From: Vibrio sp. VB16
GTDB taxonomy: Bacteria > Pseudomonadota > Gammaproteobacteria > Enterobacterales > Vibrionaceae
DNA: 64,000 nucleotides
Direction of reading: 5' to 3'
NCBI RefSeq assembly: GCF_015594925.2
Contig: NZ_CP087590.1
Location: 2,914,001 to 2,978,000, forward strand
The translations under genes were made by a program, and so were the position numbers. Positions 36,344 through 45,863 of the stretch are shown here, piece after piece (positions within the stretch are counted from its first letter, which is position 1; the number at the start of each line of letters is the position of its first letter). The notes under the pieces are model-generated. The model searched no databases. It was not told the DNA's origin and saw only the letters and a list, made by a program, of their open reading frames with translations.

Positions 36344-37831
36344 TTAATCTTCGTCGCTAAACCAACAGATGTTACGTGCAGCCATAATTAATTCGCCTGC
36401 TCGTTCTTCTGTTAGACCTTCGATGCCTTCTAGGTCATCGATGCCTTGTTCAGCTAAATCTTCTAGTGTTGCAACGCCTTTGGCTGCAAACTTAAATGCC
36501 AATTCACGTTCTAGACCTTCGAGACCTAATAGGTCCTCTGCTGGTTCTAGACCATCGAATGACTCTTCTTGTGCAAGAGCTAACGTTGTTAACGCATCTT
36601 TAGCGCGGCCACGTAACTCTTCAACGATCTCTTCATTCAGACCGTCCACTTCTAATAATTCATTAACGGGTACGTAAGCGACTTCTTCTAAAGTTGAGAA
36701 GCCTTCTTCAACTAGCATCTCTGCGAACTCTTGCTCTATATCAAGATACTTCATGAAGTTTTCGATAGAAGCGACGGATTCTTCTTGGTGCTTCTTCTGT
36801 AACTCTTCGACCGTCATTACGTTCAATTCCCAACCAGATAGTTGAGAAGCTAAACGCACATTTTGACCATTACGGCCAATCGCTTGTGCGAGATTATCGG
36901 CTTCAACAGCGATATCCATAGCATGCGCATCTTCATCAACAATAATCGATGCAACATCAGCTGGCGCCATTGCGTTAATAACAAATTGTGCAGGATTATC
37001 ATCCCAAAGCACGATATCGATACGCTCACCGCCTAGTTCACTAGATACGGCCTGAACACGAGCGCCACGCATACCTACACACGCCCCTACAGGGTCTATG
37101 CGGCGATCATTTGTCTTCACTGCGATCTTAGCTCGAGAGCCAGGATCACGTGCAGCCGCTTTAAGTTCAATCAACTCTTCAGCAATCTCTGGCACTTCGA
37201 TACGGAAAAGCTCTGTCAACATTTCAGGCTTTGAGCGACTAATGAACAACTGGAATCCACGTGCTTCTGGTCGCACTGAATATAGAAGGCCACGAATACG
37301 ATCGCCTGGACGGAAGTTTTCACGCGGAAGTTGGTCATCACGCATGATTACCGCTTCGGCGTTGCTACCTAAATCAATAATAATTGATTCACGATTTACC
37401 TTTTTGACTACACCAGTAACCAGTTCGCCTTCGTTATCGATAAACTGCTCAACAACTTGGGCACGCTCAGCTTCACGTACTTTTTGTACGATAACTTGCT
37501 TAGCCGTTTGTGTAGTAATACGGTCAAACGTAACGGATTCGATATCATCTTCGATGTAATCGCCCAGTTCAATTGTTTCGTCCTCGTATTGCGCAGCTTC
37601 AATAGAGATCTCTTTGGTTGGACTCTCTACTTCTGCAACCGCCATCCAGCGACGAAACGTACCAAAATTACCTGTTTTACGGTCGATTTCGACACGAACT
37701 TCAATCTCCAGTTCGTGTTTTTTCTTCGTGGCTGTCGCTAATGCAATTTCTAACGCTTCAAAAATACGCTCACGAGGAACCGCTTTTTCGTTAGAAACAG
37801 CTTCAACAACTGCTAAAATTTCTCTGTTCAT
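36344..37831 (-). CDS. nusA: Transcription termination/antitermination factor NusA
   Basis: NusA binds RNA polymerase and modulates pausing, termination and antitermination. The 495-residue product has the N-terminal polymerase-binding domain (1-130), an S1 domain (about 135-200), two KH domains (about 200-345, VGACVGMRGARVQAV and AIGRNGQNVRLA), and two acidic helix-hairpin repeats at the C-terminus (from about 365). This C-terminal pair is normal in gamma-proteobacteria. It follows rimP by 35 bp. Confidence 0.98.
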   Translation of the reverse strand: MNREILAVVEAVSNEKAVPRERIFEALEIALATATKKKHELEIEVRVEIDRKTGNFGTFRRWMAVAEVESPTKEISIEAAQYEDETIELGDYIEDDIESVTFDRITTQTAKQVIVQKVREAERAQVVEQFIDNEGELVTGVVKKVNRESIIIDLGSNAEAVIMRDDQLPRENFRPGDRIRGLLYSVRPEARGFQLFISRSKPEMLTELFRIEVPEIAEELIELKAAARDPGSRAKIAVKTNDRRIDPVGACVGMRGARVQAVSSELGGERIDIVLWDDNPAQFVINAMAPADVASIIVDEDAHAMDIAVEADNLAQAIGRNGQNVRLASQLSGWELNVMTVEELQKKHQEESVASIENFMKYLDIEQEFAEMLVEEGFSTLEEVAYVPVNELLEVDGLNEEIVEELRGRAKDALTTLALAQEESFDGLEPAEDLLGLEGLERELAFKFAAKGVATLEDLAEQGIDDLEGIEGLTEERAGELIMAARNICWFSDED

Positions 37832-37866
37832 TAATCTAGCCTCTCAAACAATTCTCTCTAGGAGAA

Positions 37867-38322
37867 CTAAAATTTAGGGATCAGGTTAGCTTTCGAAATA
37901 TTGCTCATTGCAAATTCTTCAGTTTGTTCTTCAGCGATGATAGTTATCAATTCACCGTCAACTGCATGAATAACACCTTTCCATTTACGGCGGTTACCCA
38001 TAGCCATTTTGAGAACAATATTGACCTCGTGACCAATAAATTGTTGGTAATGCTCTGTTTTAAAAAGTGGTCTCTCCAAGCCAGGAGAAGATACTTCCAA
38101 GCTATACGCTACCGAGATTGGATCTTCGACATCTAGCACTGCACTTACCTGACGGCTTACTTCAGCACAATCATCAACATTAATGCCGTTTTCACTATCA
38201 ATATAAATACGTAAAGTTGAGTGTTCGCCTGCGCGAATAAACTCGAGACCGACTAATTCATAACCCGACGCTCCTACAGGAGACTCAAGCATTTCAGTTA
38301 GTTGCCTTTCTAAACCAGTCAT
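37867..38322 (-). CDS. rimP: Ribosome maturation factor RimP
   Basis: RimP is needed for 30S assembly. The 151-residue product contains GYELVGLEFIRAGEHSTLRIYID at the start and the typical DPISVAYSLEVSSPGLERPL. It heads the rimP-nusA-infB stretch. A small terminator-like hairpin lies about 20 bp before its start, so transcription from the upstream tRNA promoter is probably attenuated. Confidence 0.97.
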   Translation of the reverse strand: MTGLERQLTEMLESPVGASGYELVGLEFIRAGEHSTLRIYIDSENGINVDDCAEVSRQVSAVLDVEDPISVAYSLEVSSPGLERPLFKTEHYQQFIGHEVNIVLKMAMGNRRKWKGVIHAVDGELITIIAEEQTEEFAMSNISKANLIPKF

Positions 38323-38340
38323 TTAACCACTCCAGAAACA

Positions 38341-38359
38341 AAAAAAGGGCTCAGAGCCC
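38341..38359 (-). terminator. Terminator-like hairpin just before rimP
   Basis: GGGCT-CTG-AGCCC on the minus strand is followed by TTTTTT, with the end about 20 bp from the rimP ATG. The stem is short (5 bp) but GC-rich. Confidence 0.6.
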
Positions 38360-38420
38360 AATCTAAACCCCAAGCAATAACACTGTATTTCGACCTAATT
38401 GGCGAAGTACAGATAATAAA

Positions 38421-38443
38421 AAACCCCGAAAAAGTCGGGGTTT
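38421..38443 (-). terminator. Terminator downstream of tRNA-fMet
   Basis: AAACCCCGA and TCGGGGTTT form a strong stem followed on the minus strand by TTTTTTATT. It should end the tRNA transcript, with read-through into rimP. Confidence 0.9.
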
Positions 38444-38466
38444 ATTATTGCTGGACCCTGATAATA

Positions 38467-38498
38467 CTAAATAATAACCAAAAATAATTATTATTTAG
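38467..38498 (-). repeat. 10-bp perfect inverted repeat 3' of tRNA-fMet
   Basis: CTAAATAATA (38467-38476) and TATTATTTAG (38489-38498) enclose 12 nt. It is AT-only apart from the end pair, and adjoins a second, larger inverted repeat. Confidence 0.7.
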
Positions 38499-38540
38499 TT
38501 CATAGTTAATGTGACTCTGTAAATCGCCATTAACTATGAA
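38499..38540 (-). repeat. 13-bp perfect inverted repeat 3' of tRNA-fMet
   Basis: TTCATAGTTAATG (38499-38511) and CATTAACTATGAA (38528-38540) enclose 16 nt. It lies 27 bp past the tRNA 3' end and could be the structure at which the precursor is cut, or a first weak terminator. Confidence 0.75.
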
Positions 38541-38567
38541 AACTTATAAATCAGACTCAGTGAGTAT

Positions 38568-38644
<77 letters not shown>

Positions 38645-38730
38645 TCCGACTGTCGAGCATTATACGCTCAACAGATTGATTTACAAGTTACATCAACCTA
38701 ATCCTGACATTACTATCAATCTTAAATTAA

Positions 38731-38815
38731 TGGTGCCGAGAGAGGGACTTGAACCCTCACACCCTAAGGCACTAGCACCTCATGCTAGCGTGTCTACCAA
38801 TTTCACCATCTCGGC
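38731..38815 (-). tRNA. tRNA-Leu (GAG)
   Basis: This 85-nt class II tRNA begins GCCGAGATGG and ends with an encoded CCA. The anticodon stem-loop CTAGC-ATGAGGT-GCTAG gives anticodon GAG, reading CUC/CUU. It lies between secG and the initiator tRNA, where E. coli has leuU. Confidence 0.96.
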
Positions 38816-38883
38816 ATTTAAAGCTTATGCTTTTTAAAAAACAATCAATAAATTAATAACAATTGTCATTTTAAAACAATTAC

Positions 38884-39225
38884 TTATTGAGGAATTTCGT
38901 CGCCACTCTTTTCAGCGGGAATTTCACTCGGTACGTCTGCAGCTTCTTCTTGGATTATTTGACCTTGTGTAGGGTCAATCCATTGAGACTCAGTTTGATG
39001 TGTTGCCATGTTACCAAACATCAGAGCTACAGCGAAAAATACAGTTGCACATATTGCAGTCATTCGGGTTAGGAAACTTCCTGAGCCACCAGCACCAAAC
39101 ACTGTGTTTGAAGCACCGGCACCGAAAGATGCTCCCATATCTGCGCCTTTACCTTGTTGAATCAAAACAAGACCTATTACACCAGCCGCTGCCAACAGGT
39201 AAACCACAAGTAATATAGTAGTCAT
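38884..39225 (-). CDS. secG: Preprotein translocase subunit SecG
   Basis: SecG is the small auxiliary subunit of the SecYEG channel. The 113-residue product has two transmembrane helices (about 2-22 and 52-72) joined by a Gly/Ala-rich loop with GKGADMGASFGAGASNTVFGAGGSGSFL, the family signature. The C-terminal tail is acidic. It lies upstream of the two tRNAs on the minus strand, as in E. coli. Confidence 0.96.
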   Translation of the reverse strand: MTTILLVVYLLAAAGVIGLVLIQQGKGADMGASFGAGASNTVFGAGGSGSFLTRMTAICATVFFAVALMFGNMATHQTESQWIDPTQGQIIQEEAADVPSEIPAEKSGDEIPQ

Positions 39226-39376
39226 TTTTCCACCTATGTTACTATTTGCCTAACTAGCAACGCCTATAATAAATAAAGGCAAAGCTAACGACCTCCGGTA
39301 TCGAAGGCCGAGCAATACTATAGGATTGGTATTAGGCTGACAAGTAAAAATTTACACTTAAATACTAAGTGGTTAA

Positions 39377-40720
39377 TTAAGCGTCAAAGCTCGACCTAAC
39401 CGCATCGGCGATCTTTAACGCAGACGACTTCACAAGTTCTTCGTCTTCACCCTCAACCATTACACGAATTAACGGTTCAGTACCTGATTTTCTTAAAAGG
39501 ACTCGTCCTTTTGAAGCCAGTTTTTGTTCCACTTCTTTCGTCGCATTGATAACCGCTGACGCTTCTAATGGATTAGAATTACCGCTGAATCGTACATTTT
39601 CCAATACTTGAGGATAAAGCGTCATGCCTTCCGTCAGTTCTTTGAGGGACATTTCGCTGCCTATTAGCGATGCTAAAACCTGTAACCCAGCGACAATAGC
39701 ATCACCGGTGGTAACTTTATCAAGCAAGATGACATGTCCGGAGTTTTCGGCACCGATAGACCAACCTTTTTCCTGTAGTTGTTCCATAACATACCTATCA
39801 CCAACAGCCGCCCGAACAAAGGGTATACCTAGTTGCTTGAGACCGTTCTCCATACCAAGGTTTGTCATTAATGTACCAACCACACCACCTTTCAACTCGC
39901 CTCGTCGCAAGGCATCACGGGCGATGATATAAGCAATTTGATCACCATCCACCTTATTGCCTTCGTGATCGACCATAATAATACGATCACCATCCCCATC
40001 AAATGCTAAACCTAAATCTGCTTTTTCTTCCACGACTCGTTTCTGAAGCGCTCTGACATCGGTCGCACCGACCTCAGCATTAATATTGGTACCGTTAGGC
40101 TCAACCCCTATTGTTATGATGTCTGCGCCCAGCTCTTTAAACACTGAAGGGGCAATATGGTACGTCGCGCCATTTGCACAATCCAAAACGATTTTAAGGG
40201 TGGTTAAATTAAGGTCTTTCGGAAAAGTACTCTTGCAAAACTCAATATACCGTCCTGCGGCATCGACAAGTCTCGCCGCTTTACCGAGTTCGGCAGACTC
40301 CACGCAGACAAGTTCTTTATCTAATTCAGCTTCAATTGCCAACTCAACTTCATCAGGTAACTTCATCCCCTCAGACGAAAAGAACTTTATGCCATTATCA
40401 TAATATGGATTATGAGAAGCAGAAATAACGATACCTGCTTCAGCACGAAAAGTCTGAGTTAGATACGCAATAGCTGGTGTAGGCATTGGCCCAGTTAACG
40501 TTGCATTTAGCCCTGCTGCTGCCAGCCCAGCTTCTAATGCCGATTCAAGCATGTACCCAGAAATTCGAGGGTCTTTACCAATAATAACCTGTTTAGTGCC
40601 CTGCTTAGCGAGAACTCGTCCAGCAGCCCAACCTAGTTTTAGTATAAAATCCGGCGTGATTGGGAACTGACCAACTTTGCCGCGTACACCATCGGTACCA
40701 AAATAACGTCTTTCTGACAT
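39377..40720 (-). CDS. glmM: Phosphoglucosamine mutase
   Basis: GlmM converts glucosamine-6-phosphate to glucosamine-1-phosphate for UDP-GlcNAc synthesis. The 447-residue product has the phosphoserine loop GIVISASHNPYYDNGIKFF (about residue 100), the metal-binding DGDGDR (about 240) and the sugar-binding GAENSGH (about 325). It follows folP after 14 bp in the usual ftsH-folP-glmM order. Confidence 0.98.
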   Translation of the reverse strand: MSERRYFGTDGVRGKVGQFPITPDFILKLGWAAGRVLAKQGTKQVIIGKDPRISGYMLESALEAGLAAAGLNATLTGPMPTPAIAYLTQTFRAEAGIVISASHNPYYDNGIKFFSSEGMKLPDEVELAIEAELDKELVCVESAELGKAARLVDAAGRYIEFCKSTFPKDLNLTTLKIVLDCANGATYHIAPSVFKELGADIITIGVEPNGTNINAEVGATDVRALQKRVVEEKADLGLAFDGDGDRIIMVDHEGNKVDGDQIAYIIARDALRRGELKGGVVGTLMTNLGMENGLKQLGIPFVRAAVGDRYVMEQLQEKGWSIGAENSGHVILLDKVTTGDAIVAGLQVLASLIGSEMSLKELTEGMTLYPQVLENVRFSGNSNPLEASAVINATKEVEQKLASKGRVLLRKSGTEPLIRVMVEGEDEELVKSSALKIADAVRSSFDA

Positions 40721-40734
40721 AGGGAATTTCCTAC

Positions 40735-41574
40735 TTAAATAGTTTTATATTCATTTAGACATTGGACAATCTTTAATGCATCCAACGTCTCTTCAAAATC
40801 ATGCACTCGTATAATTTGTGCACCTTTTAATGCCGCGACAGTTGCACAAGCAACACTCGCGGCCACCGTCTCAGGCGGTTGTTTATTTAACACATTAAAC
40901 AACATGGATTTCCTAGACATACCAACGAGTAATGGAAACCCAAAATGGTGAAAACTCTCTAATTTATCAAGCAATTGATAATTATGCTGTAACGACTTAC
41001 CAAATCCGAAACCAGGATCTAAAATAATTCGACTTTTATCAATACCAGCATTTTCACAAGCTGCTATTCGGCCCACTAAAAAATCTTCTATATTTGAAAA
41101 AAGGTCGCTATATATTGGATTAGACTGCATCGTTCGTGGCTGTCCTTGCATATGCATAAGACAGACGGGCACATCAAACTGAGCGGCTACTTCTAGTGTT
41201 CCTGGTTCATTCAGCGCACGGACATCGTTAATAATGTCGGCTCCAGCGTCTATCGCATGCCGCATCACCTCGGCTTTACTCGTATCGATTGAGATCCAGA
41301 TGTTAGAATGCTTCCGTATTGCCTTAATCACAGGAATCGTTCTTGAGAGCTCTTCTTGTAAAGTAACGTCAGGTGCCCCAGGACGAGTTGATTCACCTCC
41401 GATATCAATGATAGCTACACCCGCCTCTATCATTTTTTCAGCGCGAACTAAAGCATCGTTAATATTGTTGTAGTCACCACCGTCAGAAAATGAATCAGGG
41501 GTCACATTTAATATTCCCATTACCTTGGCGGTATCTAGGTTAAGCTCTTTGTTGTTGGATTTTAATATCATCAT
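40735..41574 (-). CDS. folP: Dihydropteroate synthase
   Basis: FolP joins p-aminobenzoate to dihydropterin pyrophosphate in folate synthesis and is the target of sulfonamides. The 279-residue TIM-barrel protein shows VMGILNVTPDSFSDGG near residue 18, DIGGESTRPGA near 58, and a C-terminal IRVHDFEETLDA. Two adjacent ATGs are possible starts. It lies between ftsH and glmM. Confidence 0.97.
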   Translation of the reverse strand: MMILKSNNKELNLDTAKVMGILNVTPDSFSDGGDYNNINDALVRAEKMIEAGVAIIDIGGESTRPGAPDVTLQEELSRTIPVIKAIRKHSNIWISIDTSKAEVMRHAIDAGADIINDVRALNEPGTLEVAAQFDVPVCLMHMQGQPRTMQSNPIYSDLFSNIEDFLVGRIAACENAGIDKSRIILDPGFGFGKSLQHNYQLLDKLESFHHFGFPLLVGMSRKSMLFNVLNKQPPETVAASVACATVAALKGAQIIRVHDFEETLDALKIVQCLNEYKTI

Positions 41575-41592
41575 TAGGCATATTGAATATAC

Positions 41593-41620
41593 AAAAAGAC
41601 CCCGATTATATCGAGGTCTT
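41593..41620 (-). terminator. Terminator-like hairpin between ftsH and folP
   Basis: AAGACC..CGAT and ATCG..GGTCTT pair with one mismatch and are followed by TTTTTG on the minus strand. It probably limits read-through from ftsH into folP-glmM. Confidence 0.75.
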
Positions 41621-41639
41621 GGTTTTATTTATTCAGAAA

Positions 41640-43619
41640 TCACTCAGATTTGTTATCTTTCTCAACATCACTTTGATCTTCTGCTTTTTCTTCAGGCGAT
41701 TCGTCTACCGGTTTTTCTGGTGACGTTTCTTTCTTCGCACTTCCGCTCAGTACTTCTTTTGCTTCGTCACGCGATTTCTTCACTAGATCTGCAGAGTCAG
41801 TCGTCCAACCTTGAGGTTCGCGTATTTCGTCTTTACGCGCCATTAAGTCATCCAGCTGTCCTGCATCAATGGTTTCATATTTCATCAACGCATCTTTCAT
41901 AGAATGCATGATATCCATATTTTCTTCCAAAATCTTCTGAGCGTGTTTGTAGTTTTTATCGATAATGATACGAATCTCATCATCGATTAACTTAGCGGTA
42001 TCATCAGACATGTGTTTTGTCTGTGTGACACTACGACCAAGGAATACTTCACCTTCTTCTTCTGCGTACAAAAGAGGACCCAGTTTTTCAGAGAAACCCC
42101 ATTGAGTCACCATCTTGCGTGCGATATCAGTTGCACGTTCAATGTCATTTGAGGCACCTGTTGATACTTTATCCGCACCGTAAATGATCTCTTCCGCGAG
42201 ACGTCCACCATACAGAGTCGCAATCGATGACTCTAATTGCAAACGAGACATGCTGATACGATCCTGTTCTGGTAAGAACATCGTCACACCCAGAGCACGA
42301 CCACGTGGGATAATAGATACCTTATAAACAGGATCATGATCTGGCACTAAAAGACCGACAATTGCGTGACCCGCTTCATGGTAAGCCGTCGATTCTTTTG
42401 ACTCTTCAGACATAACCATTGAGTGGCGCGCCGCGCCCATCATGATCTTATCTTTCGCGAGTTCAAACTCAACCATAGACACATTGCGCTTGTTACCACG
42501 AGCAGCGAAAAGTGCGGCTTCGTTTACAAGGTTTGCTAAATCCGCACCAGAAAAACCAGGCGTACCACGAGCGATAAGCGAAGGTTCAACATCATCAGAT
42601 AAAGGGACTTTACGCATATGTACTTTTAGAATCTGCTCACGACCACGAACGTCAGGAAGACCAACCATAACTTGGCGGTCAAAACGTCCAGGGCGTAATA
42701 ATGCTGGATCAAGTACATCTGGGCGGTTTGTTGCTGCAATGACGATAATACCTTCATTACCTTCAAAACCATCCATCTCAACAAGCATTTGGTTTAGCGT
42801 TTGTTCTCGTTCATCATGTCCACCACCAACACCAGCGCCACGTTGACGACCTACGGCATCGATTTCATCGATGAAAATAATACAAGGTGCCGCTTTTTTT
42901 GCCTGTTCAAACATGTCACGCACACGAGATGCACCAACACCAACAAACATTTCAACAAAATCTGAACCTGAGATAGTAAAGAACGGTACTTTGGCTTCGC
43001 CAGCAATAGCTTTTGCCAAGAGCGTCTTACCTGTACCAGGAGGACCAACCAACAACACACCCGTTGGTATTTTACCGCCTAGTTTTTGGAATCGACTTGG
43101 ATCACGTAAGTAATCTACCAGTTCTTTCACATCTTCCTTGGCTTCGTCACAACCTGCAACGTCGCCAAATGTGGTTTTGATTTGCTCTTCGCTCATCATA
43201 CGAGCTTTACTCTTGCCAAAGGACATCGCGCCTTTGCCACCGCCGCCTTGCATTTGACGCATGAAGAAAATCCACACACCAATAAGCAGGATCATCGGGA
43301 ACCAAGAGATAAAGATAGAACCAAGCAAACTTTGCTCTTCAGGTGGAGAACCCTGAACCTTTACGTTCTGATTTATGAGATCATCAAGCAACTTATTGTC
43401 ATAGAAAGGCATATAAGTAACGTTGCGAGAGTTGTCGCTACGATAGAATACGATTTCTTGATTATTAAAGGTTGCTTCACGAACTTGGCCTTGTCCCACT
43501 TCTTGTACGAACGTGGTGTAATCCACCGTTCTGCCGTTACTTTCACCAGGTCCAAAACTCTGGAATACCGACATCAAGACAACAGCGATTACCAGCCATA
43601 GAATTAAATTTTTTGCCAT
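41640..43619 (-). CDS. ftsH: ATP-dependent zinc metalloprotease FtsH
   Basis: FtsH is the membrane-bound AAA protease that degrades misfolded membrane proteins, sigma32 and LpxC. The 659-residue product (ATG giving MAKNLILWLV) has two transmembrane helices (about 4-22 and 101-120), Walker A GPPGTGKT at 192-199, the SRH arginines near 309-315, and the zinc motif HEAGH at 414-418. A three-codon extension upstream is possible but unneeded. The C-terminus is long and charged. It is in operon with rlmE upstream. Confidence 0.98.
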   Translation of the reverse strand: MAKNLILWLVIAVVLMSVFQSFGPGESNGRTVDYTTFVQEVGQGQVREATFNNQEIVFYRSDNSRNVTYMPFYDNKLLDDLINQNVKVQGSPPEEQSLLGSIFISWFPMILLIGVWIFFMRQMQGGGGKGAMSFGKSKARMMSEEQIKTTFGDVAGCDEAKEDVKELVDYLRDPSRFQKLGGKIPTGVLLVGPPGTGKTLLAKAIAGEAKVPFFTISGSDFVEMFVGVGASRVRDMFEQAKKAAPCIIFIDEIDAVGRQRGAGVGGGHDEREQTLNQMLVEMDGFEGNEGIIVIAATNRPDVLDPALLRPGRFDRQVMVGLPDVRGREQILKVHMRKVPLSDDVEPSLIARGTPGFSGADLANLVNEAALFAARGNKRNVSMVEFELAKDKIMMGAARHSMVMSEESKESTAYHEAGHAIVGLLVPDHDPVYKVSIIPRGRALGVTMFLPEQDRISMSRLQLESSIATLYGGRLAEEIIYGADKVSTGASNDIERATDIARKMVTQWGFSEKLGPLLYAEEEGEVFLGRSVTQTKHMSDDTAKLIDDEIRIIIDKNYKHAQKILEENMDIMHSMKDALMKYETIDAGQLDDLMARKDEIREPQGWTTDSADLVKKSRDEAKEVLSGSAKKETSPEKPVDESPEEKAEDQSDVEKDNKSE

Positions 43620-43705
43620 GTCACTCAAGGTGGCAGCCTCTCGATAACTAATTGTAATTAAAAGTAGAGTACTACAGATCGTTGTCCGTAGCTACAGCGC
43701 GTTAG

Positions 43706-44335
43706 TTAGCCTTTATAACCAGTGGCTACTATATAGACTTCTCGAGAACGAGCTCTCGATGAGTCTGGTTTTCTTATTCTCACGACTTTAAATATGTCGC
43801 GTACATCTTTCACGTATTGGTCGAAGCCTTCACCTTGGAACACTTTAACAACAAAGCTACCATTAGGAGCAAGAACCTGTCGGCACATATCAAGTGCAAG
43901 CTCTACTAAATACATAGCTCTTGGTTGATCAACTGACAAGTTTCCCGCCATATTAGGCGCCATATCTGACATAACCACATCAACCATATTCGGTTGAATT
44001 TTTGCTAATAGTGCCTCTAATACTGCATCTTCCCTAAAGTCACCTTGTAAAAAATTCACTCCGGCAATGGAATCCATTGGCAAAATATCACACGCAATTA
44101 CTTGGCCTGCATCGCCAACGACTTTGGTCGCATACTGTGACCATCCTCCTGGAGCTGCACCCAAATCTACAACAGACATGCCTTGTTTAAGCAATTTGTC
44201 TTTTTCTTGAATCGCTTCAATCTTAAATATAGCACGTGAACGATAACCTTTTTTCTTTGCCTCGTTGACATATTTATCATCAAGGTGTTCTTTAAGCCAA
44301 CGTCCAGAACTTGCTGAAAGTTTCGATTTACTCAT
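43706..44335 (-). CDS. rlmE: 23S rRNA (U2552) 2'-O-methyltransferase
   Basis: RlmE methylates the ribose of U2552 in the A loop of 23S rRNA, a late 50S assembly step. The 209-residue product (ATG giving MSKSKLSASS) has the SAM motif VDLGAAPGGWSQ, the catalytic-tetrad aspartate in SDMAPN and lysine in VVKVFQGEG. The upstream in-frame ATG (44359) is not needed for the family length. It precedes ftsH by about 85 bp. Confidence 0.97.
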   Translation of the reverse strand: MSKSKLSASSGRWLKEHLDDKYVNEAKKKGYRSRAIFKIEAIQEKDKLLKQGMSVVDLGAAPGGWSQYATKVVGDAGQVIACDILPMDSIAGVNFLQGDFREDAVLEALLAKIQPNMVDVVMSDMAPNMAGNLSVDQPRAMYLVELALDMCRQVLAPNGSFVVKVFQGEGFDQYVKDVRDIFKVVRIRKPDSSRARSREVYIVATGYKG

Positions 44336-44520
44336 TCTATTCCTAGTAAATTTCGACAAATAACCAAATAAGTATGGTAGAAAAATTAGTCTTCGTGATT
44401 AGATGGCGCTAAAATACGGTTTTTCAACCCCGAATCCGCTTAACTTTCAAAAATTATCATGCGATTTTTTAATCTTTTGAAACTTGAGCACTTTTAACTA
44501 CTAACATAATTGGCCGCGTA

Positions 44521-44817
44521 ATGAATCTAAGCACCAAGCAAAAACAGCACCTTAAAGGCCTAGCACACAACTTAAAACCAGTTGTGCTAATGGGCGCGAA
44601 CGGATTGACCGAGGCTGTTCTGGCTGAAATAGAACTGGCCCTTGATCACCACGAATTAATCAAAATTAAAGTTGCATCAGAAGATAGAGACACCAAGGAA
44701 CTCATTATTGATGCAATTATTCGTGAAACTAAGGCCGAAAAAGTACAAGGCATAGGTAAAGTTTTAGTTATTTATCGCCAATCTGAACAACGAAAAATTG
44801 AGATACCTAGAAAGTAA
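44521..44817 (+). CDS. yhbY: CRM-domain ribosome assembly RNA-binding protein YhbY
   Basis: The 98-residue product is a single CRM domain with the KH-like signature GANGLTEAVLAEIELALDHHELIKIKV. YhbY binds pre-50S particles. It is divergent from rlmE-ftsH and convergent with greA, as in enteric bacteria. Confidence 0.94.
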   Translation: MNLSTKQKQHLKGLAHNLKPVVLMGANGLTEAVLAEIELALDHHELIKIKVASEDRDTKELIIDAIIRETKAEKVQGIGKVLVIYRQSEQRKIEIPRK

Positions 44818-44845
44818 TTAATGAATCATTCTGTAACAGAATGAT

Positions 44846-44876
44846 AAAAAAGGTCGCAATTAAAGCGACCTTTTTT
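44846..44876. terminator. Bidirectional intrinsic terminator
   Basis: AAAAAAGGTCGC and GCGACCTTTTTT form a strong stem with a short loop between yhbY and greA. A second small hairpin (ATCATTCTG/CAGAATGAT, about 44826-44845) lies directly before it. Confidence 0.93.
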
Positions 44877-44898
44877 ATATCTCGAACTCATTATACGT

Positions 44899-45372
44899 CT
44901 AAACGTATAAGACTTTATCGATTTCGTAGTCCTTATCTCCACCAGGGGTAGAAATAATCACTTCATCACCTTCCAACTTGCCAATGAGGCCACGTGCGAT
45001 TGGTGAGGTTACAGAAATACGACCCGCCTTAATATTCGCTTCATCTTCGCCGACAATTTGATACGTGGATTCTTCTTCTGTATCTAAATCAATTAAGGTC
45101 ACCGTAGTACCGAAGATAATTTTACCCGTGTTATCCATTTTAGTAACGTCGATAACTTGGGCTACTGATAGCTTATATTCAATATCTCTAATTTGCGCCT
45201 CACAGATACCTTGCTCTTCTCGAGCGGCATGATATTCAGCGTTTTCTTTTAAATCACCTAATTCACGAGCCTCTGCAATTGCAGCCGATATAAGCGGGCG
45301 ACGTTTCAATAATATTTCTAATTCTTCACGTAGTTTTTTTTCACCACGTAGAGTCATTGGGACTTTTTCCAT
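44899..45372 (-). CDS. greA: Transcription elongation factor GreA
   Basis: GreA rescues backtracked RNA polymerase by stimulating transcript cleavage. The 157-residue product starts MEKVPMTLRGEKKLREELE and has the coiled-coil tip with the acidic pair in ARELGDLKENAEYHAAREEQ, then the C-terminal FKBP-like domain ending near GGDKDYEIDKVLYV. Length is normal. Confidence 0.98.
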   Translation of the reverse strand: MEKVPMTLRGEKKLREELEILLKRRPLISAAIAEARELGDLKENAEYHAAREEQGICEAQIRDIEYKLSVAQVIDVTKMDNTGKIIFGTTVTLIDLDTEEESTYQIVGEDEANIKAGRISVTSPIARGLIGKLEGDEVIISTPGGDKDYEIDKVLYV

Positions 45373-45863
45373 TTTAAACCTCTAAGACCAAAGTCAGCTT
45401 TGGACAATACAAACCCGCTCAACAAGTGCTGAGTGGGTTTAGGAACGAATTGATTTTGATTAGTGTAAACAAAGATCAGTGATTAATCATCTATATTCAC
45501 GTTTTGTATCACAAAAACAAACCTGAACAGCAACTTTGTGCTTTTTTACTCATTTCATTTCAAATCAATAACTAAAAAAATCTAAAAAACATCGATTTAC
45601 TTATAATTCTCACTAGTCATAAATGCAAAATAAAACTCAAACAATCAGCAACTTAACAATGATCGCACAGTGTTCGATTGTGGTTTTTATATAATTTTAC
45701 TAACGAGTCATGGAACTTTCGCTGTACAAATTGTTCACGAGGAAACACAACACCTTGAAGTCTATATAAAGAGTTTAGGCAATTTCGGGTGCTGTAATAG
45801 TCCGTGTTTAAACCAAAAAATTATTTACCCCTTAGATAATTTGTCAGATTAGGAATGATCCAC
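45373..45863 (+). promoter_or_regulatory. ompU control region
   Basis: This 491-bp gap between greA and the porin holds no convincing gene. A TATAAT lies at 45690-45695 with a poor -35 (ACAGTG), suggesting activator dependence, and would give a leader of about 160 nt. About 105 bp upstream, TAAAA-AAATC-TAAAA (45573-45587) matches the ToxR box TNAAA-N5-TNAAA; a further TCAAA lies at 45560. ToxR control of ompU is known in V. cholerae; here it is inferred. Confidence 0.5.

Noticed and set aside
43182..43601. 139-codon frame opposite ftsH, and similar long antisense frames in infB, nusA and pnp
   Set aside because: They lie wholly inside well-recognised genes on the other strand and show no ribosome sites or family likeness.
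45670..45852. 60-codon plus-strand frame in the ompU upstream gap
   Set aside because: It lacks a ribosome site, starts upstream of the predicted promoter, and its product resembles nothing; probably chance.
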